64,000 nucleotides of DNA from Psychromonas sp. SP041 (GCF_000470315.2 NZ_CBRF02000015.1:41373-105372), one strand, 5' to 3'. Counted from the stretch's first letter, positions 17,204 to 27,524 are shown. Notes: a model not told the origin generated them from the sequence alone. Numbers and translations: made by a program.

Positions 17204-18367
17204 TTATGAAAAAGTGAGATCGTTTATATCAGGCATACTGGGACGATCTTCTTCAAGGCTTAGATTACTGACTGGTTTTGTATTATCTTCTTCTGCTTCT
17301 TCGGCATTGCTTTTATCTAACTTAAATTTAAGTGCTAAGTTAGTTGGGGAGTCAGAGTTTTTAATCGCCTCTTCTTTACTGATCAAACCTTCATTCGTTA
17401 ATTCAAATAACGCACCATCAAAAGTTTGCATACCTAACTCTTTAGATTTTTCCATTATCTCTTTTAGCTTTTCAAATTGACCTCGTTTGATCATATCTCG
17501 AATAGTTAACGTTCCCATCATTACTTCAATGGCAGCACACCTTTTACCATCAATAGTTGGCACCAAACGTTGTGAAACAAAAGATCTAAGGTTGTTACCT
17601 AAATCAATTAATAATTGTAAACGTCGCTCTTCAGGAAAAAAGTTAATGATACGGTCGATGGCTTGGTTTGCATTATTAGCATGTAATGTAGACAGCACTA
17701 GATGCCCTGTTTCAGAGAAAGCTAAAGCATGTTCCATTGTTTCTTTATCACGTATCTCACCGATTAAAATAACATCAGGCGCCTGGCGTAAAGTATTCTT
17801 TAAGGCAGCATGAAAGCTACGCGTATCAACACCTACTTCCCTTTGATTAATAATACTTTTTTTATGTTTATGTACAAACTCAACGGGATCTTCAATAGTA
17901 ATAATATGGCCTGAAGAATTGCTATTACGATAATCTATTAATGCAGCCAATGATGTTGATTTACCCGATCCCGTCGCACCAACAAACAAAACTAACCCGT
18001 TTTTAGACATGATCACTTCTTTTAATACTTCAGGTAACCTCAAATCTTCAAACTTTGGAATGTCAATTTTTATGTTACGTACAACGATCGAGATATCATT
18101 TCGTTGTTTGAATATGTTAACGCGAAAACGTCCGATGCTTGCCAATGAAATAGCAAGATTCATCTCTAATGTGTGGGCAAACTCTTCTTTTTGTTCCTCA
18201 TCCATTATTTCGTTAGCAATTTTACCAACTTCACCTGGCTTAAAACAAACATCACTTAAAGGCATAAGTGAGCCTTGAAATTTTGCAGAAGGTGGAGCAC
18301 CAGTCGCTAAATAAAGATCTGACCCATCTTTACTCGCTAACTCATTTAACATTGTTTCAAATTCCAT
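17204..18367 (-). CDS. pilU: Type IV pilus retraction ATPase PilU
   Basis: A 387-residue secretion-type ATPase. The N-terminal PAS-like domain starts MEFETMLNELASKDGSDLYL; Walker A is GATGSGKST, followed by an Asp box, Walker B VILIGEIRD and the His box HLVLSTLHANNANQ. The FSETGHL and RIINFFPEERR wording matches PilU rather than PilT. The last 35 residues form an acidic tail. PilU helps PilT retract type IV pili at the cytoplasmic side. pilT is not next to it here. A terminator follows and a long upstream region precedes it, so it is probably monocistronic. Confidence 0.92.
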   Translation of the reverse strand: MEFETMLNELASKDGSDLYLATGAPPSAKFQGSLMPLSDVCFKPGEVGKIANEIMDEEQKEEFAHTLEMNLAISLASIGRFRVNIFKQRNDISIVVRNIKIDIPKFEDLRLPEVLKEVIMSKNGLVLFVGATGSGKSTSLAALIDYRNSNSSGHIITIEDPVEFVHKHKKSIINQREVGVDTRSFHAALKNTLRQAPDVILIGEIRDKETMEHALAFSETGHLVLSTLHANNANQAIDRIINFFPEERRLQLLIDLGNNLRSFVSQRLVPTIDGKRCAAIEVMMGTLTIRDMIKRGQFEKLKEIMEKSKELGMQTFDGALFELTNEGLISKEEAIKNSDSPTNLALKFKLDKSNAEEAEEDNTKPVSNLSLEEDRPSMPDINDLTFS

Positions 18368-18916
18368 AACTTATATATCCATCTAAAATCTATATATGCT
18401 GTATTGCTATATGATTTTTTATTTTATTAATAATTTAATTGCTATTGCTTTAATCCTAGCACGTAACTTGATTTTATATTTTTTCTGCATAACAGCCTAG
18501 TCAATCTACTACTAATTACATACAAATGAATTTAAAATCAAAAATAATGCATAAAAAATCATTTTAAATTGTTTTTAATCAACCCACAAAAAAGTTGAAT
18601 TATTTACTCATTCACGTAATAAAAAATTATGGGGAAACAACCTTTGTTCACAAAAACAATATTATAGATAACTAATGTGATGAGATGCTCACTTTTTATT
18701 CAGTAAAACATGATCTAGCTCTTTGTCTCTCCGTAGCAAAGTAAATAAATTAACATAGTATTAACAACACATTTACTTAGAAGATAAATAACTTTCTCAG
18801 TAAAACTAATAAGTGATTAAAAGTGAATGCTTATTTTTTGTTTAATTGATGGTTAATTTAAATACAAAATAACGTAATTAGCTTTAATTTCTTTCTCATT
18901 AGTAAGATTAAGGAGA
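18368..18916. other. 549-bp intergenic region between divergent pilU and symporter operon
   Basis: Strongly AT-rich, with no ORF, repeat array or RNA structure that I recognise. It must hold the promoters of pilU and of the DUF4212/symporter pair. A TGTGA...TCACT pair near 18680 has an eight-base spacer rather than six and is not called as a CRP site. Confidence 0.5.
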
Positions 18917-18922
18917 GTGGCA

Positions 18923-19186
18923 GTGAGCTTTGAAGATTCAGATAAAGCAAAGGGATATTGGAACGAAAACCTCAAACTGGTAATAAAATTATTGGTTATT
19001 TGGGCTTTTGTTTCATTTGGGTGCGGCATATTACTCGTTGATATATTGAATGAATTCAGTTTTATGGGATTTAAATTAGGATTTTGGTTCGCTCAACAAG
19101 GTTCCATTTACGTCTTTTTAATATTGATTTTTGTCTATGTAAAAAAATCAAATACCCTCGACAAAAAATATGGTGTTGACGAATAA
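18923..19186 (+). CDS. DUF4212 small subunit of a sodium:solute symporter
   Basis: An 87-residue protein with two transmembrane helices (near 20-45 and 55-80) and the YWNENLKL N-terminal motif of DUF4212. This family is encoded directly before VC_2705-type sodium:solute symporters and is regarded as their small partner subunit. AAGGAG ends seven bases before the GTG at 18923; the upstream GTG at 18917 almost touches that site, so 18923 is chosen. The symporter gene begins 15 bases later. Confidence 0.85.
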   Translation: MSFEDSDKAKGYWNENLKLVIKLLVIWAFVSFGCGILLVDILNEFSFMGFKLGFWFAQQGSIYVFLILIFVYVKKSNTLDKKYGVDE

Positions 19187-19201
19187 CAAGGAGTAATAAA
19201 A

Positions 19202-20920
19202 ATGGATGTTCAAACATTAACCTATTTGGTAGTTGGGGTTACATTTGCTGTTTATATCGGCATTGCAATTAAGACACGAGCGGGTTCAACAAAAGAGTTT
19301 TATGTAGCAGGCGGTGGTGTTCCACCTATTTTAAATGGTATGGCAACCGCGGCGGATTGGATGTCAGCGGCTTCATTTATATCACTTGCGGGGATTGTTT
19401 CTTTCGTTGGGTATGATGGTAGCGTATACATTATGGGGTGGACTGGCGGCTATGTACTGCTTGCACTCTTGATGGTTCCTTATCTTCGTAAATTTGGTAA
19501 GTTTACCGTGCCAGATTTTATTGGTGATCGTTACTATTCACAATCAGCACGTACTGTTGCAGTTATCTGTGCCATCTTCATCAGCTTTACCTATATTGCA
19601 GGTCAAATGCGTGGTGTAGGTGTTGTATTCTCTCGCTTCCTTGAAGTAGAAGTAGATACCGGCGTTTATATCGGTATGTGTGTCGTATTTTTCTATGCTG
19701 TTTTAGGTGGCATGAAAGGGATTACTTATACTCAGGTAGCGCAATACTGTGTCATGATTTTTGCTTTCATGGTACCTGCTGTTTTTCTTTCAATCATGAT
19801 GACAGGTCATATCTTCCCTCAATTAGGGTTCGGTGCAGAATTACTGGATGCAACGGGTAATAGTTCAAGTGTTTATTTACTTGATAAATTGGATGGTCTT
19901 TCTACGGAATTAGGGTTTGCTCAGTATACTGAAGGCTCTAAAGACATGATTGATGTACTGTTTATTACAGGTGCATTAATGTTTGGTACGGCCGGTTTAC
20001 CACATGTAATCGTTCGTTTCTTTACAGTACCAAGAGTAAGAGATGCACGTAGTTCTGCTGGTTGGACATTATTATTTATCGCGATTATGTACACCACTAT
20101 TCCTGCATTAGCTTCTTTTTCACGTGTAAACATGATTCAGTCAATCAACGGTCCAGAAAGCCAAGGTGTACCACATGCCGAAGCGCCACTATGGATTGAA
20201 AACTGGGAAAAAACAGGCTTAATCAAATGGGACGATAAGAATAGCGACGGTAAGATGTTCTACTCAAATGATGAAAGAAATGAGATGAATGTTGACCGTG
20301 ACATTATCGTATTGGCAACACCAGAGATGGCAAACTTACCAGCATGGGTTATTGCGTTAATGGCTGCCGGTGGTCTAGCAGCCGCGTTATCAACATCCGC
20401 AGGTCTACTATTAGTTATTTCAACGTCTGTTTCTCATGATTTATTGAAAAAGAACTTAATGCCCAATATCTCTGATAATAAGGAGTTAATGTATGCGCGT
20501 ATGGCATCAGGTGCCGGTATTATTATGGCAGGTTACTTTGGTATTAACCCACCAGGATTTGTAGCCGCCGTCGTGGCCATCGCCTTTGGTCTTGCCGCCT
20601 CCTCTTTATTCCCAGCTATTACGATGGGTATCTTTTCAACGAAAATGAATAAAGAAGGCGCTATCGCTGGCATGCTAGCAGGTTTATCATTTACGACTAT
20701 TTACATTGTTTACTTTAAATTTGTAAACCCTGCTGCAAATGTATCTGAGAACTGGTTATTTGGTGTATCGCCAGAAGGCATAGGTATGTTAGGTATGGTG
20801 ATTAACTTTGCAGTCGCTATTCTAGTCTGCAGAATAACAGCACCAACACCGCAAGCCGTGGTTGATATGGTCGAATCAATTCGTTTCCCTAAAGGAGCAG
20901 GTGAAGCACAAGATCATTAA
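19202..20920 (+). CDS. Sodium:solute symporter, VC_2705 subfamily (ActP-related)
   Basis: A 572-residue SSS-family transporter with about 13 membrane helices. The N-terminus has KEFYVAGGGVPPILNGMATAADWMSAASF, typical of acetate/carboxylate symporters, followed by GLPHVIVRFFTVP and LAAALSTSAGLLLVIS. It probably imports a short organic acid such as acetate with sodium. An insertion of about 60 soluble residues (around 310-370, including WIENWEKTGLIKWDDKNSDG) is characteristic of this subfamily. An AAGGAG site precedes the ATG. Co-transcribed with the DUF4212 gene, and a strong terminator follows. Confidence 0.9.
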   Translation: MDVQTLTYLVVGVTFAVYIGIAIKTRAGSTKEFYVAGGGVPPILNGMATAADWMSAASFISLAGIVSFVGYDGSVYIMGWTGGYVLLALLMVPYLRKFGKFTVPDFIGDRYYSQSARTVAVICAIFISFTYIAGQMRGVGVVFSRFLEVEVDTGVYIGMCVVFFYAVLGGMKGITYTQVAQYCVMIFAFMVPAVFLSIMMTGHIFPQLGFGAELLDATGNSSSVYLLDKLDGLSTELGFAQYTEGSKDMIDVLFITGALMFGTAGLPHVIVRFFTVPRVRDARSSAGWTLLFIAIMYTTIPALASFSRVNMIQSINGPESQGVPHAEAPLWIENWEKTGLIKWDDKNSDGKMFYSNDERNEMNVDRDIIVLATPEMANLPAWVIALMAAGGLAAALSTSAGLLLVISTSVSHDLLKKNLMPNISDNKELMYARMASGAGIIMAGYFGINPPGFVAAVVAIAFGLAASSLFPAITMGIFSTKMNKEGAIAGMLAGLSFTTIYIVYFKFVNPAANVSENWLFGVSPEGIGMLGMVINFAVAILVCRITAPTPQAVVDMVESIRFPKGAGEAQDH

Positions 20921-20936
20921 AATTGATTGAATGTTA

Positions 20937-20960
20937 AAAGCGCTTCGGCGCTTTTTTTTT
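20937..20960 (+). terminator. Rho-independent terminator of the symporter operon
   Basis: Stem AAAAGCGC / GCGCTTTT with TTCG tetraloop followed by a T-run, 17 bases after the stop. Confidence 0.92.
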
Positions 20961-21156
20961 CATTAATTTTTATAATGATATTTTTATAGGAGCCCCTTTA
21001 TAAAAGAAAATAAACGGAGCAACTATTAGCTAAATGACCATTTATAAAGTGACTTTTACCATGCCCTATTAAAGAGATACGGTTTCATCAAACATCTTTT
21101 TATTAAGTACTGTTATGAGTTAACTATCAGCCCACATAATAGGTAATTAGGTACAT

Positions 21157-23001
21157 ATGGATAATAGTGAATTACAGCCCATTTTTGATTTCATGCGCAG
21201 GTTAGCGCCTTTTGATTCATTGCAAGAACAAACACTTAAGCAATGTTGTAAGGTATTGACCATTGCCTATTACAGTCAACAGCAGAAATTAGTACATGTT
21301 GATAGTAATGACCCACAACTTTACATTGTTCGTAGTGGTGCTTTTGAAGTTAGTACGCAAGAAGGTGAATTAATTGATCGAATAGGCGAAGGTCAATACT
21401 TTGGATTTAGTGGCATGCTTTCGGGTGAGAAAGTCGTTAATCAAGTCCATATATTAGAAGATGGTTTGGTTTATCATTTGCCCGCCGTTATGTTCGACCA
21501 ATTACGAGCCAATTGTCATTCTTTTGATCGCTTCTTTAATCAAGCTTTTGCCAAACGTCTACGTAATCAAGGCTCACTTAAACATAATCATATTAGCACT
21601 GCACGTATTACTAATATTATGTCACGAGAACTCACTACTATTACTCGTGATGCAACTATCCATCAAGCAGCATTATTAATGTCAGAGAAGCGTCTTTCAT
21701 CACTGATTGTCGTCAATGAAGACAAACTATGCGGTATTTTAACCGATCGAGACTTACGTAACCGTGTATTAGCGAAGGGTCTGACAGGTGCTTTATTAGT
21801 CGAGCAAGCAATGACTGAACACCCAACGACGATTAAGCCTGAGGCGTTGATTTTTGAAGCCATGCTAAAAATGAGTGAAAAAAATATTCATCATTTACCC
21901 GTCGTAAAAGGGAATAAACCTATTGCTATTATTACGAGTACTGATTTAATCCGCAGTCAAAGTTCTCAACCTTTATTGTTAATTGGCCAAATAGATCGCC
22001 AAAATAATTTAGAGTCGTTAATTCAAGTCAGTCAAAAAATACCCGATCTATTATTTAACCTGATTAGCAGTGATGCTAAAGCAATGGAGATAGGTCGAGT
22101 GCTCACCTCTGTGACAGATTCATTAACACGTCGCTTAATTGCATTAAGACAAGAACAGTTAGGACCCGCACCAATGACATTCTGTTGGCTTGCTTTTGGT
22201 TCTCAAGGTCGTCAAGATCAAATGGCAGGATCAGATCAAGACAATGCATTAATACTAGAAAGAGAAGCGACTAAAGTAGAAAAAGACTATTTCAAACAAT
22301 TGTCAGAATATGTTTGTAGTGCCCTGAATGAATGTGGCTTTCCATTTTGCCCTGGTAATATCATGGCACAAAACCCAAAGTGGCAATTAACATTACAACA
22401 ATGGTTACAAGCATTTTCTAAATGGATTAAAACACCCGACCCCAGTGCCTTATTAAATGCCACAATCTTCTTTGATATGAGACCTGTATTTGGTGATCTC
22501 AGTTTATTTAAGCAATTACAAACCACTGTATTAAAGAATACAAAAAACAACGATATATTCATTGCTGCGCTTAGCCAAAATGCATTGCAATCAACCCCAC
22601 CACTTGGTTTCTTCCGTAGTTTTGTACTGGAACGAGATGGTAGTGAAGTAAAAGGAATCGATTTAAAACATAAAGGTAATGCACTCATTAATGATATTGT
22701 CAGGATCTATGCTTTATCTGTAGGAATAGAAGAAGTAAATACAATCAAACGTATTGAAGCATTAATTGCGTTATCAGCCATCGATAAGGATATTGCCATG
22801 AACTTACTAGACTCTTGGGAATTTATTGCTCATAAACGCCTTACGAATCAAGGACAGCAATTTAATAACACGCAACCCGTTTCTAATTATATTTTGCCTG
22901 ATAGTCTTTCATCATTAGTCAGACACCAATTAAAAGATGCCTTTAAAGTCATTCATGAAGCCCAAGGCACCGTGAAACACAAATTTTTAAGACAATTTTA
23001 A
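21157..23001 (+). CDS. cNMP-binding/CBS/DUF294 putative nucleotidyltransferase
   Basis: A 614-residue signalling-type protein. It has a cyclic-nucleotide-binding-like domain (about 10-140), two CBS motifs (about 150-270, with ILTDRDLRNRVLAKG and IITSTDLIR), a DUF294 nucleotidyltransferase domain (around 345-370) with GSQGRQDQMAGSDQDNAL carrying the catalytic G-S and D-x-D residues, and a C-terminal DUF294 domain. Such proteins resemble GlnD-type enzymes and are often encoded beside acetate-type symporters, so it may adjust transport or metabolism in response to nucleotide levels. The target is unknown. Its stop overlaps the next start by one base. Confidence 0.85.
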   Translation: MDNSELQPIFDFMRRLAPFDSLQEQTLKQCCKVLTIAYYSQQQKLVHVDSNDPQLYIVRSGAFEVSTQEGELIDRIGEGQYFGFSGMLSGEKVVNQVHILEDGLVYHLPAVMFDQLRANCHSFDRFFNQAFAKRLRNQGSLKHNHISTARITNIMSRELTTITRDATIHQAALLMSEKRLSSLIVVNEDKLCGILTDRDLRNRVLAKGLTGALLVEQAMTEHPTTIKPEALIFEAMLKMSEKNIHHLPVVKGNKPIAIITSTDLIRSQSSQPLLLIGQIDRQNNLESLIQVSQKIPDLLFNLISSDAKAMEIGRVLTSVTDSLTRRLIALRQEQLGPAPMTFCWLAFGSQGRQDQMAGSDQDNALILEREATKVEKDYFKQLSEYVCSALNECGFPFCPGNIMAQNPKWQLTLQQWLQAFSKWIKTPDPSALLNATIFFDMRPVFGDLSLFKQLQTTVLKNTKNNDIFIAALSQNALQSTPPLGFFRSFVLERDGSEVKGIDLKHKGNALINDIVRIYALSVGIEEVNTIKRIEALIALSAIDKDIAMNLLDSWEFIAHKRLTNQGQQFNNTQPVSNYILPDSLSSLVRHQLKDAFKVIHEAQGTVKHKFLRQF

Positions 23002-23696
23002 TGTTGCAGCAATGGTGGTTAAATAAAAAATTAAAACGACTTATTAACAATAATAAGTTAGGGAAACCTGAACACTTACAAACCCATTATCAATATCTGT
23101 TAACAAACCTTAATCAACCTATTTCAAAAACTGATTTACTCGCATTAGATATTGAAATGACAGGATTAAACCCGAAGAAAGATCAAATGGTCAGCATCGG
23201 TGTTATTCCTATTATTAATGGCCAAATACAGCCTAAATTTGCACAACATAAATTTATAAAAATTCAAGGTAGTGTTGGTCAAAGCGCTGTTATTCATGGT
23301 GTTTTAGATAAGGACTTAAACAATGCTTTAACACAACAAGAGGCGCTAGAGTGGCTCTTTGAACAATGCCAACACAAAGTGTTAGTCGCACATCATGCAC
23401 AATTAGATTTACAATTCTTACAGCAATCATTACGTAAAATAGGTCTACAACCGTTGCCGTTATTCGCAATTGATACATTACTTATTGATAAAAGAAGGCA
23501 ATTTCGTAAACATCAATTTTTAAATACAGGTAGCTTACGCTTGAACGCCTGTAGGGAACGCTACAACTTACCTATTTATAATGCACATAATGCATTAACA
23601 GACGCATTAGCTTGCGCTGAATTACTATTGGCTCAATTAAATAAGATGGGAGGGCTAGAAACTATAACGTTAGCTAAATTACTTGAAAGTCATTGA
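23001..23696 (+). CDS. DEDDh 3'-5' exonuclease (DnaQ-like)
   Basis: A 231-residue exonuclease with motifs ALDIEMTGLNPKKD, AHHAQLDLQFL and HNALTDALACAELL, the DEDDh set. It lacks the extra C-terminal part of DnaQ epsilon. It overlaps the DUF294 gene by one base (TAATG), so translation is coupled. The same pair is found beside VC_2705-type symporters in related bacteria. Substrate and role are unknown; the context suggests a signalling or nucleotide-processing function with the upstream protein rather than replication proofreading. Confidence 0.83.
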   Translation: MLQQWWLNKKLKRLINNNKLGKPEHLQTHYQYLLTNLNQPISKTDLLALDIEMTGLNPKKDQMVSIGVIPIINGQIQPKFAQHKFIKIQGSVGQSAVIHGVLDKDLNNALTQQEALEWLFEQCQHKVLVAHHAQLDLQFLQQSLRKIGLQPLPLFAIDTLLIDKRRQFRKHQFLNTGSLRLNACRERYNLPIYNAHNALTDALACAELLLAQLNKMGGLETITLAKLLESH

Positions 23697-23851
23697 TATT
23701 CATTGAGAGTCTTACTTTTAAAAAACTTATTTGATATAGCAACGCATCAAAAGTGAATGCAGAAAATACCAGTAAATATTTATTAGTATGAGCCTAGCCA
23801 TCAGCTAGTATGGCTCTAGCCACCAGCAAAAAATTAATTGATAGGCATAAA

Positions 23852-23880
23852 AAAAGGCTTACTTTTCAGTAAACCTTTTT
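23852..23880 (-). terminator. Rho-independent terminator of glnS
   Basis: Stem AAAGGCTTACT / AGTAAACCTTT (one G-U pair) with a TTTC loop, and a T-run on the minus strand, about 20 bases past the glnS stop. Confidence 0.85.
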
Positions 23881-23901
23881 CAGAATCGAGGTTAGTTTAA
23901 A

Positions 23902-25563
23902 TTAACCAACCCAAGAGTCACGTAATGCTACCGTACGGTTAAATACCAGCTTAGAAGCAGTTGAATCTTTATTATCAGCACAGAAGTACCCTTCACGCTC
24001 AAATTGATACGCTACTTCAGCTTCAGCATCAATCAAACTATTTTCAACGAAACCATGCTTTATAACTAATGAGTCAGCGTAAAGAACTGAATGAATATCT
24101 TCAACTGAAGCAGGGTTTTCTACTGTAAATAAACGATCATATAGACGGAACTCAGCAGGATGGTTTGATGTTGCACTTACCCAATGAATAACCCCTTTTG
24201 GCTTACGACCATCTTCAGGATTTTTACCCAATGTTGTCGGATCGTATGAACAAATAATCTCTGTAATTTCACCGGCATCATTTTTAATTACTTCTTCTGC
24301 TTTAACCATATAAGCATTACGCAAGCGAACTTCTTTACCTAATACCAAACGCTTATACTTTTTATTCGCTTCTTCACGGAAGTCTGCAGCATCAATATAA
24401 ATTTCACGTGTAAAAGGAACAATACGTGTGCCCATGCTTTCATCTTTAGGATGAGCAGGTGCAACTAGTTGTTCTATTTTACCTTCTTCATAGTTTGAAA
24501 TCGTCACTTTGATTGGGTCAATGACCGCCATTGCACGTGCGCCATTCGCTTCTAGGTTTTCACGAACACAAGCTTCTAAAGAGGCTAGTTCAACGGTGTT
24601 TTCTTGCTTAGTCACACCAATACGTTTTGAAAATTCACGTAATGAAGCAGCAGGATAACCACGTCGACGCATACCTGAAATAGTTGGCATACGAGGGTCA
24701 TCCCAACCAGTCACTATATTTTCTTCAATCAATGCATTCAATTTACGCTTAGACGTTAATGTGTATTGTAAATTTAAACGAGAAAACTCTATTTGACGTG
24801 GTTTACACTCAATACTGATATTCGCTAAAACCCAATCATAAAGAGGACGATGATCTTCAAACTCTAACGTACATAAACTATGCGTAATGCCTTCAATCGC
24901 ATCCGAAATACAGTGTGTAAAATCGTACATTGGGTAGATGCACCATTTGTCACCCGTTTGATGGTGATGTGCAAAGCGAATACGGTAAATAACCGGATCA
25001 CGCATTTTCATATTAGGTGAAGCCATATCTATTTTGGCACGCAACATCATAGTGCCTTCTTTAAACTCACCTGCTCGCATACGATTAAACAGATCTAAGC
25101 TTTCAGCAATAGGACGATCGCGGAATGGGCTATCTTTACCCGCAGACGTTAACGTACCGCGATATTCACGAGTTTGTTCTGCATTTAACTCACAAACATA
25201 CGCTTTATTATTCTCAATAAGCTCAACAGCATAATCAAAAAGCTGTTCAAAGTAGTTCGATGAATAACGTACATCACCTTGCCACTCAAAACCTAACCAC
25301 GTTACGTCTTTTTCAATCGCGGCAACATAGTCAGCATCTTCTTTAACCGGGTTTGTATCATCAAAACGTAGGTTACAGGCAGCATTCGGGTAATCACGAG
25401 CTAAACCAAAGTTTAGACAGATAGATTTAGCATGACCAATATGCAAATAACCATTCGGCTCAGGTGGAAAGCGTGTATGAATTGTCTGGTGTTTTCCACT
25501 CTCAAGATCGTTTTCAATAATAGTGCGAATAAAATTACTTGGGCGTGTTTCCAGTTCAGACAT
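23902..25563 (-). CDS. glnS: Glutaminyl-tRNA synthetase
   Basis: A 553-residue class I synthetase with the HIGH motif ([18 protein letters not shown] at 41-44), [18 protein letters not shown] and the two-part C-terminal anticodon-binding beta barrels. It charges tRNA-Gln. The usual MSKRKL signature reads TSKRKL here (270-275). The start is the ATG at 25563, with GAGG six bases upstream; a longer in-frame ORF begins at 25599 but lacks support. It is monocistronic, with its own terminator. Length agrees with E. coli GlnS (554). Confidence 0.96.
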   Translation of the reverse strand: MSELETRPSNFIRTIIENDLESGKHQTIHTRFPPEPNGYLHIGHAKSICLNFGLARDYPNAACNLRFDDTNPVKEDADYVAAIEKDVTWLGFEWQGDVRYSSNYFEQLFDYAVELIENNKAYVCELNAEQTREYRGTLTSAGKDSPFRDRPIAESLDLFNRMRAGEFKEGTMMLRAKIDMASPNMKMRDPVIYRIRFAHHHQTGDKWCIYPMYDFTHCISDAIEGITHSLCTLEFEDHRPLYDWVLANISIECKPRQIEFSRLNLQYTLTSKRKLNALIEENIVTGWDDPRMPTISGMRRRGYPAASLREFSKRIGVTKQENTVELASLEACVRENLEANGARAMAVIDPIKVTISNYEEGKIEQLVAPAHPKDESMGTRIVPFTREIYIDAADFREEANKKYKRLVLGKEVRLRNAYMVKAEEVIKNDAGEITEIICSYDPTTLGKNPEDGRKPKGVIHWVSATSNHPAEFRLYDRLFTVENPASVEDIHSVLYADSLVIKHGFVENSLIDAEAEVAYQFEREGYFCADNKDSTASKLVFNRTVALRDSWVG

Positions 25564-25698
25564 TGTAACCTCTAAAATACATGATTCATAAAGGGGCAAT
25601 CATCGTATATTCTAGCGCTAAGCTCAAGTGAAATAATAGCAAATGCAAGGTATCGTAAGGATATGTGCGAATAATACTAATCAGATTAAATAGCAACC

Positions 25699-25716
25699 CT
25701 ATTTTAGCGCTAAAAT
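25699..25716. promoter_or_regulatory. 18-bp perfect palindrome upstream of glnS
   Basis: TATTTTAGCGCTAAAATA is a perfect 18-bp palindrome 136 bases upstream of the glnS start. A partial second copy (TCTAGCGCTAAG at 25611-25622) lies next to a possible -10 box (TATACG on the minus strand). The pair looks like an operator for an unknown dimeric regulator. Confidence 0.4.
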
Positions 25717-25860
25717 AACTGTTCTGTTTGTTATAAGCTTAGTAAAACGAACTATTATACGTATCAAGTAATCGCTTAAATAAATCATTTTCGACCATAA
25801 AATTTGGCGTAAATATTTAATTAAATTGAGATTAGCAATAATTACTTGAATTCAAGAAAC

Positions 25861-25887
25861 AAAAAAGGCACTCAATGAGTGCCTTTT
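25861..25887 (-). terminator. Rho-independent terminator of nagE
   Basis: Perfect stem AAAAGGCACTC / GAGTGCCTTTT with AAT loop and a T-run on the minus strand, just past the nagE stop. Confidence 0.9.
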
Positions 25888-25905
25888 AAAATAAAAAATT
25901 AACCA

Positions 25906-27372
25906 CTACTCGGCTAGTTTCATACGATTTGCAATACTTTCAGCTTGTGGTCCAATAATAACTTGAAGGTTATTTTCTCCTAACTTAACAACCCCCATTG
26001 CACCTAAGCCTTTAAGATCAGATTCTTTAATAATGCTACGATCTTTTAGCGTTAGACGTAAACGAGTAATACAAGCATCAATGACTTCAATATTTTTCAT
26101 ACCACCTAACGCCACAACATAAGCATTGGCTAAACTATCACTATCGTCACTACTCTCAGCAACGATATTGATAGCTTCATCGTCAGCATCTTCACGTCCA
26201 GGTGTTTTAAGGTTAAGGCCTTTAATTAATGTTAAGAAAACAAAGTAATAAATCGCAAAAAAGGCAACACCTTGTGCTAGCAACATATACCATTGTTTGG
26301 CTAATGGATTTTGCGAAGAAAGCACCATATCAACTAAACCAGCAGAGAACCCAAAGCCAGCAATCCATTCCATATTAGCGGCAATAAACACTGAAACACC
26401 AGTCAAAATAGCATGTACAACATATAATAATGGTGCAACAAACATAAATGAGAATTCTAACGGTTCTGTCACGCCTGTGAAGAACGAAGCTAAAGAAGCC
26501 GCTAACATAATAGAGGCAACTTTTTGTTTGTTCTCTGACCTTGCTGTTGTATAAATAGCTAACGCAGCACCAGGTAAACCAAACATCATGATAGGAAAGA
26601 AACCTGCTTGATACATACCAACAGTACCAATCGCCGTTTTACCTTCTGCGGCAAATTTAGTAATAGTGTCCTGACCTGCTAAAAAGTTCGGGATATCATT
26701 AATACCTGCCACATCAAACCAAAATACGGAGTTTAATGCATGGTGCAGACCAACTGGAATCAATAAACGGTTAAAAAAAGCATAGATGCCTGCACCAATA
26801 TCCCCCATACCAGCAATCGTTTCACCAAAGTGTTGTAGACCAGTGAAAATAAGTGGCCAAATAGCCATTAAGACAAATGACACTGCAATCATCACTATAG
26901 AAACGACGATAGGCACTAAACGACGACCAGAAAAGAAAGCTAATGTGTTATGCAGTTCAACATCTGAAAATCGATTATATAATTCAGCAGAAATAATACC
27001 GACTAAAATCCCAACAAATTGGTTTTCAATTTTACCGAAAGAAGCATCCGCAGCAACACCGGTAATTTGTTCAACAGCTCCAGGAGATAATAAAGTAGTC
27101 ACCACTAACCAACCCACTAATCCTGAAAGAGCGGCAGCACCATCTTTATCTTTAGACAGTCCATAAGCAACACCAACAGCAAATAACAACGCCATATTAT
27201 CGATGACCGCCGCGCCTGCTTTAATTAAAAAAGCAGCAAGCTGAGAATCACCTCCCCAACCATTAGGGTCAATCCAATAACCAATCCCCATCAGAATGGC
27301 GGCAGCAGGTAAAACGGCTACTGGCACCATCAAGGCTCTACCTACTTTCTGCATATAACCTAAAATATTCAT
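25906..27372 (-). CDS. nagE: N-acetylglucosamine PTS permease, EIICB
   Basis: A 488-residue PTS protein. The membrane IIC domain (about 1-370) starts MNILGYMQKVGRALMVPVAVLPAAA and includes the GLPGAALAIY and GVTEPLEFSFMFVAPLLY segments. A IIB domain (about 410-488) carries the phospho-cysteine in VIDACITRLRLTLKD. Unlike E. coli NagE (648 residues) it has no IIA domain, so EIIA-Glc or another IIA must donate phosphate. It imports and phosphorylates GlcNAc. The ATG at 27372 is seven bases after GGAG. It is divergent from nagBA, which processes its product. Confidence 0.93.
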   Translation of the reverse strand: MNILGYMQKVGRALMVPVAVLPAAAILMGIGYWIDPNGWGGDSQLAAFLIKAGAAVIDNMALLFAVGVAYGLSKDKDGAAALSGLVGWLVVTTLLSPGAVEQITGVAADASFGKIENQFVGILVGIISAELYNRFSDVELHNTLAFFSGRRLVPIVVSIVMIAVSFVLMAIWPLIFTGLQHFGETIAGMGDIGAGIYAFFNRLLIPVGLHHALNSVFWFDVAGINDIPNFLAGQDTITKFAAEGKTAIGTVGMYQAGFFPIMMFGLPGAALAIYTTARSENKQKVASIMLAASLASFFTGVTEPLEFSFMFVAPLLYVVHAILTGVSVFIAANMEWIAGFGFSAGLVDMVLSSQNPLAKQWYMLLAQGVAFFAIYYFVFLTLIKGLNLKTPGREDADDEAINIVAESSDDSDSLANAYVVALGGMKNIEVIDACITRLRLTLKDRSIIKESDLKGLGAMGVVKLGENNLQVIIGPQAESIANRMKLAE

Positions 27373-27524
27373 TGTCACTCTCCCTTGAGATGCAAACTTA
27401 ATTCACATTGATTATTATCCATTTTAACTCGTTAAAGAAAGCCTCTAAATACAAAGACTTTAATAATCTAGCTAAGTTATGACTCTAAAGTTTTTATCAA
27501 AGCCCGCAAACTCGATGAGTTTAT

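Noticed and set aside
18680..18702. CRP site upstream of the symporter (TGTGA...TCACT)
   Set aside because: Spacing is eight bases instead of six.
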